NCBI GenBank assembly: GCA_964576715.1
Contig: CAZNWE010000006.1
Coordinates: forward strand, 1 to 64,000
Source: SLRI01 sp964576715
GTDB taxonomy: Bacteria > Pseudomonadota > Alphaproteobacteria > Geminicoccales > Geminicoccaceae
Length of the DNA stretch: 64,000 bases
Direction of reading: 5' to 3'
In this document: piece by piece, positions 8,871 through 18,013 of the stretch
Layout of the letters: each line of letters starts with the position of its first letter
How positions within the stretch are numbered: the first letter of the stretch is position 1
The notes under the pieces: generated by a model
The model's database searches: none
What the model was told of the DNA's origin: nothing
Seen by the model: only the letters and a program-made list of their open reading frames with translations
Translations under genes and position numbers: made by a program

Positions 8871-10127
8871 ATGGCGAAGCAGCAGGAGGACGGAAGCGCG
8901 GCTGACGACGGGGCCGGCAGGGCGGCGGGTGTCTTGCCGCTCGAGGGTATCCGGGTGATCGACCTCGGGACGTTCCTGGCCGGTCCCTACGCCGCCTCGG
9001 TGATGGGCGAGTTCGGGGCCGAGGTGTTCAAGGTCGAGCACCCGCTCGCCGGCGATCCGATGCGCCGCTTCGGCACGGCGACGCAGCGCAACGACGCGAC
9101 GCTCGCCTGGCTGAGCGAGGGGCGCAACAAGAAGTCGGTGACCATCGATTTGCGCCGCCGGGAGGGAGCCGAGCTGTTCAAGCGGCTGATCGCGAAGTCG
9201 GACGTGCTGGTGGAGAACTTCCGGCCCGGAACGATGGAGGAGTGGGGCCTCGGCTGGGACGTGCTGAGCGCGGCCAATCCCGGCCTCGTCATGCTCCGGG
9301 TCTCGGGCTACGGCCAGACCGGCCCCCATCGCCGGCGGCCCGGCTTCGCGCATATCGCGCATGCCTTCGGCGGGCTTTCCTACCATGCGGGCTTTCCGGG
9401 CGAATCGCCGGTAACACCGAGCTCGTCGCCCCTGGGCGACTACATGTCGAGCCTGTTGGGCCTGATCGGGGTGCTGATCGCCCTGCGCGATCGCGACCGG
9501 ACGGGGCTCGGGCAAATCGTCGATATCGGCATCTATGAGGCGGTGTTCCGCCAGCTCGACGAGATCGCCGCCGCCTACAGCCTGTTCGGCAAGGTGCGCG
9601 AGCGCGAGGGGGCGGGGAGCTTCGTCGCCGTGCCGCACGGTCACTTCCGCACCAGGGACGACCGCTGGGTGGCGATCGCCTGCACCACCGACAAGATGTT
9701 CGAGCGGCTCGCCGAAGCGATGGAGCGGCCGCAGCTCGCCTCCTCCAGCACCTATGGCGAGCAGCGCAAGCGCCTGGCCGCGCGCGCCGAGGTCAACGCC
9801 ATCGTCACCGACTGGGCCCGGTCGCTCGATCGCGACGAGCTCCTGCAACGCTGCCTCGACAAGCAGGTGCCGGTCGGCAAGCTCAACTCGATCGCCGACA
9901 TCTTCGAGGACGAGCATTTCCAGGCGCGCGGCAATCTCGTCGAGATCGAGGAGCCGGGGATCGGCAAGGTGGTCGTGCCCGGCGTGGTGCCGACGCTCTC
10001 GGAGACGCCGGGGCGCATCGCCAGTCTCGGCGGCACGCTCGGCGAGGCCACGGACACGGTGCTGCGCGAGCTGCTCGGCCTGACGGCGGAAGAGCTGGCC
10101 GAGCTGCATGCCCGCAAGATCGCGTGA
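8871..10127 (+). CDS. Class III (CaiB/BaiF) CoA-transferase
   Basis: 418 aa family III CoA-transferase, moving CoA between acids through aspartyl-CoA intermediates. Signatures are GIRVIDLGTFLAGPYAA, GEFGAEVFKVEHP, GRNKKSVTIDLR, VSGYGQTGP and the catalytic-Asp region SPLGDYMSSL. The start at 8871 is preferred because of GGGGGAG 12 nt upstream; an in-frame ATG at 8838 and an open frame back to 8781 also exist. It lies 12 bp before a close paralogue. The pair may form a heteromer or handle two related acids. The substrate is unknown; family members act on formate/oxalate, carnitine, succinate, mesaconate and bile acids. Confidence 0.9.
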   Translation: MAKQQEDGSAADDGAGRAAGVLPLEGIRVIDLGTFLAGPYAASVMGEFGAEVFKVEHPLAGDPMRRFGTATQRNDATLAWLSEGRNKKSVTIDLRRREGAELFKRLIAKSDVLVENFRPGTMEEWGLGWDVLSAANPGLVMLRVSGYGQTGPHRRRPGFAHIAHAFGGLSYHAGFPGESPVTPSSSPLGDYMSSLLGLIGVLIALRDRDRTGLGQIVDIGIYEAVFRQLDEIAAAYSLFGKVREREGAGSFVAVPHGHFRTRDDRWVAIACTTDKMFERLAEAMERPQLASSSTYGEQRKRLAARAEVNAIVTDWARSLDRDELLQRCLDKQVPVGKLNSIADIFEDEHFQARGNLVEIEEPGIGKVVVPGVVPTLSETPGRIASLGGTLGEATDTVLRELLGLTAEELAELHARKIA

Positions 10128-10139
10128 CGGAGGCGACCC

Positions 10140-11402
10140 ATGACGGATAACCCCAAGCGAGCGTCTGCGACCCCGAACGGCCCACACCCCGACGCCGGCA
10201 CCGAGGACCTGCCGCTGCACGGCATCCGGGTGATCGACGTGGCGACGATCATCGCCGCCCCCTATTGCGCCACCATCCTGGGCGAGTTCGGGGCCGAGGT
10301 GCTCAAGGTCGAGCACCCCATCGGCGGCGACCCGGCGCGCAACTTCGGCACCGCCACCTCGGTCGGCGACACGCTCTGTTGGATGAGCGAGGGGCGCAAC
10401 AAGAAATCGGTGACCATCGATCTGCGCACGCCCGACGGGGCCGAGTTGTTCCGCAAGCTGATCGCCACGGCCGACGTGCTGTGCGAGAACTTTCGCCCCG
10501 GCACCCTGGAGAAGTGGGGCCTCGGCTGGGAGGTCCTCAAGGAGGTCAATCCGGGCCTCGTCATGCTCAGGGTCTCGGGCTACGGGCAGACCGGCCCCTA
10601 CCGCGACCGCCCGGGCTTCGCGCGGATCGCCCATGCCGTGGGCGGCATCGCCTATCTTACGGGCATGCCCAAGGGCACGCCGGTCACCCCGGGCTCGACC
10701 ACCTTGGGCGACTATGCGTCGGGCCTCTATGGCTGCGTCGGCGTGCTGATGGCGCTGCGCCACCGTGAGAAGACCGGGCGCGGCCAGTATATCGACGTCG
10801 CCCTCTACGAATCGGTGTTTCGCTGCACCGACGAACTCGCACCCGCGTTCGCCGCCAATGGCTTCGTCCGCGAGCGCCAGGGGCCGCATTCCGACATCGC
10901 CTGCCCGCTCGGCCATTTCCGCACCAAGGACGACAAGTGGGTGGCCATCGCCTGCACCACGGACAAGCTGTTCGAGCGGCTGTGTGCGGCGATGGAGCGG
11001 ACCGAGCTGGCGTCCTCGAGCATCTACGGCGAGCAGCGGACGCGGCTCGAGAACCGCCACGACGTCAACCAGATCGTCCGCGACTGGTGCGATTCGTTGC
11101 CGCGCGACGAGATCCTGGCGCGCTGCTGGGAGCATCGGGCACCGGCGGGTCCCTTGAACGACATCGCCGACATCGTCGGCAACCGGCAGTTCCAGGCCCG
11201 GCGCAACCTCGTCGCCATCGACGACGCCGACACCGGCGAGGTCATCGTCGTGCCCAACACCCTGCCCCGCCTGTCGCGCACCCCCGGCCGAATCCGCACG
11301 CTCGGCCCGCGCTTGGGCCAGCACACCCACGAGGTCCTGCACGACCTGCTCGGCATGTCGGACGAGGAGATCGCGACACTGCGGGAGAGCCGGGTGATCT
11401 AG
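10140..11402 (+). CDS. Class III (CaiB/BaiF) CoA-transferase, paralogue of the preceding gene
   Basis: 420 aa, same family and nearly the same signature blocks as the gene before it (GEFGAEVLKVEHP, SEGRNKKSVTIDLR, VMLRVSGYGQTGP, with catalytic Asp in TTLGDYASGL), so the two probably arose by tandem duplication. Divergence is concentrated in the substrate-side segment (VGGIAYLTGMPKGTP versus FGGLSYHAGFPGESP) and the N-terminus, where a Pro/Gly/Asp-rich leader precedes LHGIRVIDVAT. It starts 12 bp after the first copy and ends the operon; the next gene is convergent 90 bp away. Confidence 0.9.
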   Translation: MTDNPKRASATPNGPHPDAGTEDLPLHGIRVIDVATIIAAPYCATILGEFGAEVLKVEHPIGGDPARNFGTATSVGDTLCWMSEGRNKKSVTIDLRTPDGAELFRKLIATADVLCENFRPGTLEKWGLGWEVLKEVNPGLVMLRVSGYGQTGPYRDRPGFARIAHAVGGIAYLTGMPKGTPVTPGSTTLGDYASGLYGCVGVLMALRHREKTGRGQYIDVALYESVFRCTDELAPAFAANGFVRERQGPHSDIACPLGHFRTKDDKWVAIACTTDKLFERLCAAMERTELASSSIYGEQRTRLENRHDVNQIVRDWCDSLPRDEILARCWEHRAPAGPLNDIADIVGNRQFQARRNLVAIDDADTGEVIVVPNTLPRLSRTPGRIRTLGPRLGQHTHEVLHDLLGMSDEEIATLRESRVI

Positions 11403-11491
11403 GCGGCTGCAGCGTTCTGCCGGCGGCGCCGCGAACAGCGCCAAGCTGTGCGCCGCGGCGGCGGCGCGGCCGGCGAATGGGTCGGCTTTCG

Positions 11492-12370
11492 TTACCGCTC
11501 TTCGCGATCACCGTTCGGCGAAAGCACGACTCCGCTAGCGGCGAGCCCGAGAACGTCGATGTCGGTCATCGCGTCCAACGCGTCACGAACGGCCTCGACA
11601 GACCACGTGGCAGTGCCGGCGAACTCTCCCCTGGGTGATCCTTCCAACCCTATCGAGCGCGTCGGGTCCAAGATCACGCTTCCGCCGAAGCCCGCCAGCT
11701 CCGTTTTGATCGCCGAACGGTAGGTGCGCAACGCCGGGCCTTCCAAATCCGGGATCGGCACGAGGTCGGCCAAGAGGCGTGGCGTGGTGGTCTCGGGCGA
11801 GACCCCAAACCCGGACAAGCGCACGCCGCCCGCCCAAGTCTCAGCCCGCTCGTTAAGCGCTGCAAGCCAGTCGCGGAGGACGGTGCGCTCGGCTTCTGTC
11901 ATGGTGTCGATGGGGTTCGATGCGCCGATAACGAGTTCGAGCGGTGGCCCGGCACCAGCCCCTTCGAGGCTTGCCCGCTCTGCCATGGCCGCGGTCCGCC
12001 GGTCGATAGTCTCGACGGCGACGGAAACCTTTTCGATATCAGCGCGGAGGTCGGCCAGGAAGCGCTCCATGCTGTCCATCCGCGCCTCGACAGCACCCAC
12101 CTTGCCGTTGAGGCTATAGAGCACAGCGGCCAGCAGGATGACGATGGCGAGGGTGATCGAGCTGATCGCCGTCGCCACCTGCCCAAGGCTCTTGGCGCCG
12201 GCGATGTCCCGGCCGAGCCGACCCTCGATCTCGTCCAGCTTGCGACCGACGCTCAGTTCATAGTGACCGAACGCCAGCGCCAAGCGTTCGCCAGCCACCG
12301 CATCACCGACGGCAGCGCCCTGCTCACCCAGCACCCCGGGAAAGCTGGGGTCGGTCTGATCGCTGGTCAT
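11492..12370 (-). CDS. Orphan single-span membrane protein with short coiled coil
   Basis: 292 aa, not recognised. An acidic N-terminal region (about 1-70) precedes one hydrophobic helix (SSITLAIVILLAAVLYSL, about 78-97), a coiled-coil stretch (VEARMDSMERFLADLRADIE) and a soluble C-terminal domain with DTMTEAERTVLRDWLAALNE and SGVVLSPNGDREER. The start at 12370 (MTSDQTDPS) is chosen because the longer frame to 12463 begins with Cys-rich non-protein-like sequence; 12397 is another option. Base composition looks less GC-biased than the neighbours, and it lies alone between unrelated operons. That fits a recently acquired gene. No function is proposed. Confidence 0.6.
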   Translation of the reverse strand: MTSDQTDPSFPGVLGEQGAAVGDAVAGERLALAFGHYELSVGRKLDEIEGRLGRDIAGAKSLGQVATAISSITLAIVILLAAVLYSLNGKVGAVEARMDSMERFLADLRADIEKVSVAVETIDRRTAAMAERASLEGAGAGPPLELVIGASNPIDTMTEAERTVLRDWLAALNERAETWAGGVRLSGFGVSPETTTPRLLADLVPIPDLEGPALRTYRSAIKTELAGFGGSVILDPTRSIGLEGSPRGEFAGTATWSVEAVRDALDAMTDIDVLGLAASGVVLSPNGDREER

Positions 12371-12550
12371 CGGCGCCACGCACAGTTTCGGTCGCATCGG
12401 CACATCATGGTAGCAGTAGAGAGATAAGCCTTCATGGCAGCGAGCACAACGAGCGCAGCACATGGACGGGACGGCCGATTGGGCGTGCCGGCTGCCGATT
12501 CAGGGTCGGTCGCGCGATTGCACGCCCCCTTCAGGGCCACGTCGTTTTCT

Positions 12551-13453
12551 TCACGCGGCCGCCGGTGGCGGGTGCCGGCTGATGAAATCGTCGGCGACGG
12601 AATCGAGGGTCGAGAAGCGCACGCCCGGATGCTTGAGCATGTGGGCGATCAGCCGCTCGAGCATGGCCAGGACCTGCGGCCGGCCGGAGACGTCCGGATG
12701 GATGGTCATGGCGAAGACGGCGTCGTCGTACTGGCGGTAGACCCAATCGAACGTGTCCCGCCACATCTCCTCCATGTCGCGCGGATTGACGTAGCCGTGG
12801 CTGTTGGGGAAGCCCTTGATGAACATCATCGGCGGCAGGTCGTCGAGATACCAGGAGGCCGGGATCTCGACGAGCCTGGTCGGCTGGCCCTTGGTAAAGG
12901 GTTTCATCCAGCTCTCGGCGGGCCGGCTGTAGTCGATCTTGGTCCACTCGTCGCCGACCCTGACATAGTAGGGCTCGAAGTCCCGATGCATCAGGCTGTG
13001 GTCGTACTTGATGCCGTTCTTCAAGAGGATGGCGATCGAGTTGGTCGAGACCTCCCACCAGGGTGCGACGTAGCCGGTTGGCCGGTTGCCGGTAAGGCTC
13101 TCGATCAGTGCTATCGATTTGGCGAAGACCGCCTCCTCCTGCTCGAAGGAGAGGGCCAGCGGGTTCTCGTGGCTGTAGCCGTGCAGGCCGATCTCATGGC
13201 CGGCGGCGGCGACCGCGGCGCATTCCTCGGGAAAGGTCTCGATGGTGTGACCGGGGATGAACCAGGACTGCTGCAGGCCGAACTGCGCGAAGAGGTCGAG
13301 CAGGCGCGGCATGCCGACCTCGCCGGCGAACACGCCGCGGGAGATGTCGCCCGGGCTGTCCTCGCCCTGGTACGAGCCGAGCCAGCCGGCCACCGCATCG
13401 CAGTGGATGCTGAAGGCGCAGTGGATGTTCTTGCGGTGGGTGTTCTGGGCCAT
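12551..13453 (-). CDS. Polysaccharide-deacetylase (NodB/PuuE-like) family hydrolase
   Basis: 300 aa metal-dependent deacetylase of the NodB-homology fold, nearest in look to PuuE/allantoinase-like members. Visible motifs are an N-terminal Asp motif (FSIHCDAVAGW), the metal-binding HGYSH, the APWWEVS loop and a late MTIHPDVSGRP block carrying the usual C-terminal His. There is no signal peptide, so it is probably cytoplasmic and not a cell-wall enzyme. It is the last gene of the Pot-type ABC transporter operon, 41 bp after a permease gene. It therefore probably removes an acyl or amide group from the imported compound. A polyamine derivative or other nitrogenous solute is the leading guess. 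Confidence 0.85.
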   Translation of the reverse strand: MAQNTHRKNIHCAFSIHCDAVAGWLGSYQGEDSPGDISRGVFAGEVGMPRLLDLFAQFGLQQSWFIPGHTIETFPEECAAVAAAGHEIGLHGYSHENPLALSFEQEEAVFAKSIALIESLTGNRPTGYVAPWWEVSTNSIAILLKNGIKYDHSLMHRDFEPYYVRVGDEWTKIDYSRPAESWMKPFTKGQPTRLVEIPASWYLDDLPPMMFIKGFPNSHGYVNPRDMEEMWRDTFDWVYRQYDDAVFAMTIHPDVSGRPQVLAMLERLIAHMLKHPGVRFSTLDSVADDFISRHPPPAAA

Positions 13454-13494
13454 GCCGTCTCTCTCCTTGCGCCGTCCCCAGCATCTGCCGGCTG

Positions 13495-14337
13495 TCAGAC
13501 CATGCCCTTGCCGGCATCCGAGCCGCCTCGGCTGCGCCGTCTGACGAGAAGGGTCGCAATACCGAGGCAGATGCCGATGACGATGAACGAGAAGACGGTG
13601 GTCAGCGTGCCGAGCGCATAGAGCACGGGCGAGGTGACGTTGGTGGTCATGCCGAAGATCTCGAGCGGCAGCGTGTTGTAGGAGCCGGCCGTCAACAGGG
13701 TGCGGGCGAACTCGTCATAGGAGAGGGTGAAGCCGAACAGCGCCACACCGATCAGGCTGGGTGCGATGATCGGCAGGACGACGTAGCGGATCGTCTGCCA
13801 CGCCGTCGCCCCCATGTCGCGGGCCGCCTCCTCGTAGGCTTTGTCGAAGCGGTTGAAGACGGCGAACATGATCAACAGGCCGAACGGCAGCGTCCAGGTC
13901 AGGTGCGCGCCTAAGCCCGAAGTCGCCCAGTGGACGTCGAGCCCGACGATGTTGAACATCAGCCCGACGCCGAGCGAGATCAGGATCGAGGGAATGATCA
14001 GGCTGGTGATGGTCAGGTAGAAGACGAAGCCGGCACCCTTGAAGTTCTTGCGAAAGGCGAGGCCGGCGGTGACCGAGATGACCAGCGTCAACAGCATGAC
14101 GGTGAGGCCGAGCGCCAGCGAGCGGCGAAACGCCCCCCAGAAGTCGCCGACCGCCTGCTGCTCGAAGAGGTCCTTGAACCAGTGCAGCGAGACGCCGTTC
14201 ATGGGAAAGGTCAGGCCGCCGCGCGGCCCCTGGAACGACAGAATGCCGATGGTGATGATGGGCCCGTAAAGAAACAGCACGAACAGCGCGAAGAAGGCCG
14301 CCAGCGCGTAGAAGCCGCGGCCGCGCCGGTCGCTCAT
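13495..14337 (-). CDS. Polyamine/spermidine-type ABC transporter permease (PotC-like)
   Basis: 280 aa inner-membrane permease with about six helices and the EAA loop (YEEAARDMGATAWQTIRYVVLPII). The N-terminal helix (FYALAAFFALFVLFLYGPII) and the sequence ISLHWF-type loop (NGVSLHWFKDLFEQQ) are typical of PotC/YdcV. It is paired with a PotB-like permease whose stop is 18 bp before this start, in the order ATPase, binding protein, permease, permease, deacetylase. Substrate assignment is by family only. Confidence 0.9.
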   Translation of the reverse strand: MSDRRGRGFYALAAFFALFVLFLYGPIITIGILSFQGPRGGLTFPMNGVSLHWFKDLFEQQAVGDFWGAFRRSLALGLTVMLLTLVISVTAGLAFRKNFKGAGFVFYLTITSLIIPSILISLGVGLMFNIVGLDVHWATSGLGAHLTWTLPFGLLIMFAVFNRFDKAYEEAARDMGATAWQTIRYVVLPIIAPSLIGVALFGFTLSYDEFARTLLTAGSYNTLPLEIFGMTTNVTSPVLYALGTLTTVFSFIVIGICLGIATLLVRRRSRGGSDAGKGMV

Positions 14338-14355
14338 CGTCGTTCTCCGAGCACG

Positions 14356-15276
14356 TCAGAGCTCCTTCCTGATATCGACGAGGCGCATCATCACGGCGAT
14401 CATCATGAGGACGGTCAGCAAGAGGACGACGGCACTGGCCGCCGCCGCCGGATACTGCAACAGGGCGATCTCGTTCTGGATCAGCCGACCGACCGAGGCC
14501 GATTGCGAGCCCGACATGAAGCGGACGGTGATGAAGTCGCCCATCACCAGGGTGACGACGAAGATCGAGCCGATCATGATGCCGGGCTTGGCGAGCGGGA
14601 TGATCACGTGCAGCAGCACCTGCCAGCTCTTCGCCCCCATGTCCCGGGCCGCCTCGATCAGCGATCGGTCGACGCGCATCAGCGTGTTGAAGATCGGCAC
14701 CACCATGAACAGCGAGTAGAGATGCACGAAGGCGAGGATCACCGCGAAGTCGGAGAACAACAGGAAGTCCAGGGGCTCGTCGATCACGCCCATGCCGATC
14801 AGCGCGTTGTTGGCGAGCCCGTTGCGGCCGAGAAACGGGATCCACGAAATCATGCGGATGATGTTCGAGGTCCAGAACGGCACGGTGCAGAGCAGGAACA
14901 GGGCGATCTGCCAAGTCAGCGAGCGGACGTGGAAGGCCAAGAAATAGGCGACGGTGAAGCCGATGACCGCGGTGAACAGCCAGGTCAGCACCACGTACTT
15001 CAAAGTCTTGAGGTAGGTCTGCCAGGTGACGGCGGCGGTCAGGTGGTAGGCGTAGTTGTCGAAGGTGAAGTCGGGGTAGAATGAGAATTCGTTGAAGCCC
15101 CAGAACGACACGACCACGATCGTCAGGATCGGGACGACGAGAAAGAGCAGTAGGACCACCATCAACGGCGTGACCTGCAGCCAGGCCGAGAGTTGCCGGC
15201 CGAGACGCAGGCCGGCCTGCCGTGGCGCGGCGGGTGCGGCAGCACTGGCGACGATGGATCGATCGGCGGTGGCCAT
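14356..15276 (-). CDS. Polyamine/spermidine-type ABC transporter permease (PotB-like)
   Basis: 306 aa permease with six predicted helices, the first being VTPLMVVLLLFLVVPILTI, a large periplasmic loop (GFNEFSFYPDFTFDNYAYHL) and the EAA loop (LIEAARDMGAKSWQVLLHVIIPL). The start at 15276 gives the normal PotB length and an Ala-rich cytoplasmic leader; the frame is open much further upstream but overlaps the binding-protein gene with no family similarity. It works with the adjacent PotC-like permease. Confidence 0.9.
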   Translation of the reverse strand: MATADRSIVASAAAPAAPRQAGLRLGRQLSAWLQVTPLMVVLLLFLVVPILTIVVVSFWGFNEFSFYPDFTFDNYAYHLTAAVTWQTYLKTLKYVVLTWLFTAVIGFTVAYFLAFHVRSLTWQIALFLLCTVPFWTSNIIRMISWIPFLGRNGLANNALIGMGVIDEPLDFLLFSDFAVILAFVHLYSLFMVVPIFNTLMRVDRSLIEAARDMGAKSWQVLLHVIIPLAKPGIMIGSIFVVTLVMGDFITVRFMSGSQSASVGRLIQNEIALLQYPAAAASAVVLLLTVLMMIAVMMRLVDIRKEL

Positions 15277-15335
15277 GCGGGTCCTCTGGCCAGCCGGCCC
15301 GACGCCGAGCGCCGGACCGGCGTTGCAGGATCGGC

Positions 15336-16631
15336 TCAGGCGGCGATGAACTCGTTCCACTTGCGAACGAGATGGGTGTTCTCGTCCATCACCGCGTTCC
15401 AGCAGGCGACCGCCCCCATGCGGTCGTAGAAGGAGCCGCCGTCGCGCACCGCACCGGCGGTTTCCATGACCTCGCCTTGCGGGTTGACGATGTCGCCCTG
15501 GGCCGGCTTGCCCTCGAACCAGAAGCCCCACTCGTCCTCGGTCATGAAGTTCTTCGAGGTCTCCGGTACCGCCGAATAGTAGCCCTGGCGCATCAGGAAG
15601 CCGCCGACCCAGCCCGACAGGTACCAGTTGATGTATTCGTAGGCCGCCTCGAGCTCGAGGCCGGAAAGATGCGCGGCGAGGCCGATGCCGCCACCCCAGG
15701 AGCGGTAGCCCTCCTTCAAGGGCTGGTAGACACAAGGGATGCCGCGGGCGCGCACGGCGGTGATCGCCGGCGACCACATCGACTGGATCACCACCTCGCC
15801 CGAGGCCATCAGGTTGACGCTCTCGTCGAAGGTCTTCCAGAACGCCCGGAACTGGCCGGCCTGCTTGGCCTCGGTGAGCAGGGCTATGGTCTGGTCGATC
15901 TCCTCCCTGGTCATGTTGCCCTTGTCGCCGTAGGTGATCTCGCCCATCGCCTCGGCGACCATCGCCGCGTCCATGATGCCGATCGAGGAGATGTCGAGGA
16001 TCGACGCCTTGCCCTTGAACTCGGGGTTCAAGAGCTCGGCCCAGCTGTCGATCGGCCGGCCGATCAGGTCGGGGCGGATGCCCAGCGTGTCGGCGTTGTA
16101 GATGGTCGGGATCAGCGTCATCCAGCCGGTTTCCTCGGTGGCGAAGCTGGTGCTCTCCGGTCCCTCGGTGAAGCCCACCGTATGCGGTGCGGTACCCTGG
16201 GCGATGGTCGATTCCGGCGTCAGCTTGCCGTCCTTGAAGATGCCGACGATCTTGTCGTAATTGGTGATCCTGGAGGTATCCATGGCCTGGAGGTTGCCCG
16301 CCCCCCAGACCTTCTTGCAGATCCAGTACTCGATATCGGCGATGTCGAAGGAGTTCGGCTGGGTCACCGCCCGCTGGGTGACGCTGTCGGAATCGAGGGC
16401 GGTCATCTCGAGGGTGAAGCCGAGATCCTCCTTCACCTGCTGGGCGACCTCGTTGAGGTTGGAGACGCCGGTGCCGAACTGCCGCAGGGTGACGTCCTTG
16501 ATGTTCTGCGCCCAGATCGTGGGAAAGCCGGTGATCGCCCCGGAGCCGAGCGCCACACCGCCGACGGCAGCGGCCGACCCCTTGAGCAGCGCGCGCCGAT
16601 CGACGCCCTTTCCGATCCTGGTTTCTGTCAT
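15336..16631 (-). CDS. Extracellular solute-binding protein of the Pot-type importer, Tat-exported
   Basis: 431 aa periplasmic binding protein (PotD/PotF-like superfamily). The N-terminus carries a twin-arginine signal (DRRALLKGSAAAVGGVALG, residues 11-29), so it is probably exported folded by Tat. The mature part has binding-protein features (PNSFDIADIEYW, ATEETGWMTLIPTIYN, ASGEVVIQSMWSPA). Spermidine/putrescine-type proteins usually carry conserved acidic and aromatic residues around the ligand, but I cannot assign the ligand from sequence alone. It follows the ATPase gene by 42 bp and precedes the permease gene by 59 bp, within one operon. Confidence 0.9.
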   Translation of the reverse strand: MTETRIGKGVDRRALLKGSAAAVGGVALGSGAITGFPTIWAQNIKDVTLRQFGTGVSNLNEVAQQVKEDLGFTLEMTALDSDSVTQRAVTQPNSFDIADIEYWICKKVWGAGNLQAMDTSRITNYDKIVGIFKDGKLTPESTIAQGTAPHTVGFTEGPESTSFATEETGWMTLIPTIYNADTLGIRPDLIGRPIDSWAELLNPEFKGKASILDISSIGIMDAAMVAEAMGEITYGDKGNMTREEIDQTIALLTEAKQAGQFRAFWKTFDESVNLMASGEVVIQSMWSPAITAVRARGIPCVYQPLKEGYRSWGGGIGLAAHLSGLELEAAYEYINWYLSGWVGGFLMRQGYYSAVPETSKNFMTEDEWGFWFEGKPAQGDIVNPQGEVMETAGAVRDGGSFYDRMGAVACWNAVMDENTHLVRKWNEFIAA

Positions 16632-16673
16632 GACGAGCTCCTCCTGGTCGTTGATGGGTCGGGTGGCAGCGGT

Positions 16674-17818
16674 TCAGCCGGCGAGGCGATGCGCATCGCG
16701 CGCTTGCCAGCTGAGCCCGACGCTAGCGCCGATCTCGACCGGATCGGCGAAGAAGACGCTGTCCGGCACGGTCGCCGAGAGGGCGCCGGCACGCGCCGCG
16801 TCGAGCGTCACGTTGACCGTGGTGCCGAGATACTCGACGTCGCGCACCGTGGCGTCGAGCCAGGGCTCGGTCNNNNNNNNNNNNNNNNNNNNNNNNNNNN
16901 NNNNNNNNNNNNNNNNNNNNNNNNNNNNNNNNNNNNNNNNNNNNNNNNNNNNNNNNNNNNNNNNNNNNNNNNCGTGGTGCCGAGATACTCGACGTCGCGC
17001 ACCGTGGCGTCGAGCCAGGGCTCGGTCTGGTGCCCGGTCTTGTGGATGACGAGCCGGTCGGTGCGGATGGCGATCCGGCCGGCATCCTGGTCGAGGATGT
17101 TGTGGCCGCCGATGAACCGGGCGACGAACTCGGTGGCCGGCGCGTCGAACACCTCGCGTGGCGGGCCGGCCTGCTCGATCCGGCCGTCGTTCATGACGAT
17201 GATCAGATCGGCCAGGGCCAGCGCCTCGTCCTGCGAGTGGGTGACGTGGATGAAGCTGATGCCGAGTGCCCGGTGCAGCTTCTTGAGCTCGAGCCGCATG
17301 CGCACCCGCAGGAACGGATCGAGGGCCGAGAGCGGCTCGTCGAGCAGCAGGATCGACGGCTCCATCAGCAGCGCCCGGGCGAGTGCCACGCGTTGCTGCT
17401 GGCCGCCCGAGAGCTGGTTGGGAAAGCGATCCGCGAAGTCGGTCATGTCGACCAGGGCCAGGACCTCGCGCGCCCGCGTCGTCCGCTCGGCCTTGTCGAC
17501 GCCACGCATGCGCAGGCTGAAGGCGACATTGTCGACGACGGTCAGATGCGGAAACAGCGCATAGCTCTGGAACATCATGGCGGTGCCGCGCGCCGCCGGG
17601 GCGAGGTCGGTGATGTCGACGTCGCCGAGCACGATGTCGCCGCTGCTCACCGATTCGTGGCCGGCGATCATCCGCAGGGTCGACGACTTGCCGCAGCCGG
17701 AAGGCCCAAGCAGACAGCAATAGGTGCCGCCGGCAATGCGCTGGTCGATTCCTGCCACCGCGAGGGTGTCACCATAGGCCTTGGTAACCGACACCAGTTC
17801 CAGCGTTGAGGTCTGCAT
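16674..17818 (-). CDS. Pot-type ABC transporter ATPase, broken only by an assembly gap
   Basis: ATPase of the polyamine-type importer. Walker A GPSGCGKS is at residues 38-45, signature LSGGQQQR near 135 and Walker B ILLLDEPLSALD near 155, followed by a C-terminal TOBE-like domain (RDVEYLGTTVNVTLD). A run of 100 N interrupts it, and the reading frame differs on the two sides. The 55 bp on each side of the N run are identical. Removing the N run and one copy (155 bp) leaves exactly 330 codons in one frame ending ARDAHRLAG, so the real gene is almost certainly intact at 329 aa. It is the first gene of the operon. Confidence 0.9.
16818..17027. repeat. 100-N assembly gap (16873-16972) with identical 55-bp flanks
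   Basis: The 55 bp at 16818-16872 recur exactly at 16973-17027, on either side of the N run. This is the pattern of two contigs whose ends overlap but were joined with a fixed-size gap. It is not a biological duplication: collapsing the two copies restores the reading frame of the surrounding ABC ATPase gene. Confidence 0.95.
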
Positions 17819-18013
17819 CGCGCGCGGCTATCCGTCCAGGCGAAGGTTAGACCCCTTCGGCGGAGCAACGTCCGTGCCAACCACGCCTCGAGGCCGGCAC
17901 CGCCGCACGGCGCATCGCTCGACAGGTCACGAGGGGACCAACTGCGCAGAAAACAGGCAGCCATCCGCGGCACCATTGCACATGGGGCGCATCGCTTGGC
18001 GGCGGGCTGCCAC

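Noticed and set aside
8721..11444. 907-codon minus-strand frame opposite the two CoA-transferases
   Set aside because: Same cause: a stop-poor antisense frame. Internal similarity between its halves only mirrors the duplicated CoA-transferases.
16818..17027. 55-bp direct repeat as a mobile-element target duplication
   Set aside because: The two copies flank an N run and collapse to restore a reading frame, so it is a scaffolding artefact.
15222..17564. 780-codon plus-strand frame across the N gap
   Set aside because: Antisense to the ABC operon and includes unknown bases; not a gene.
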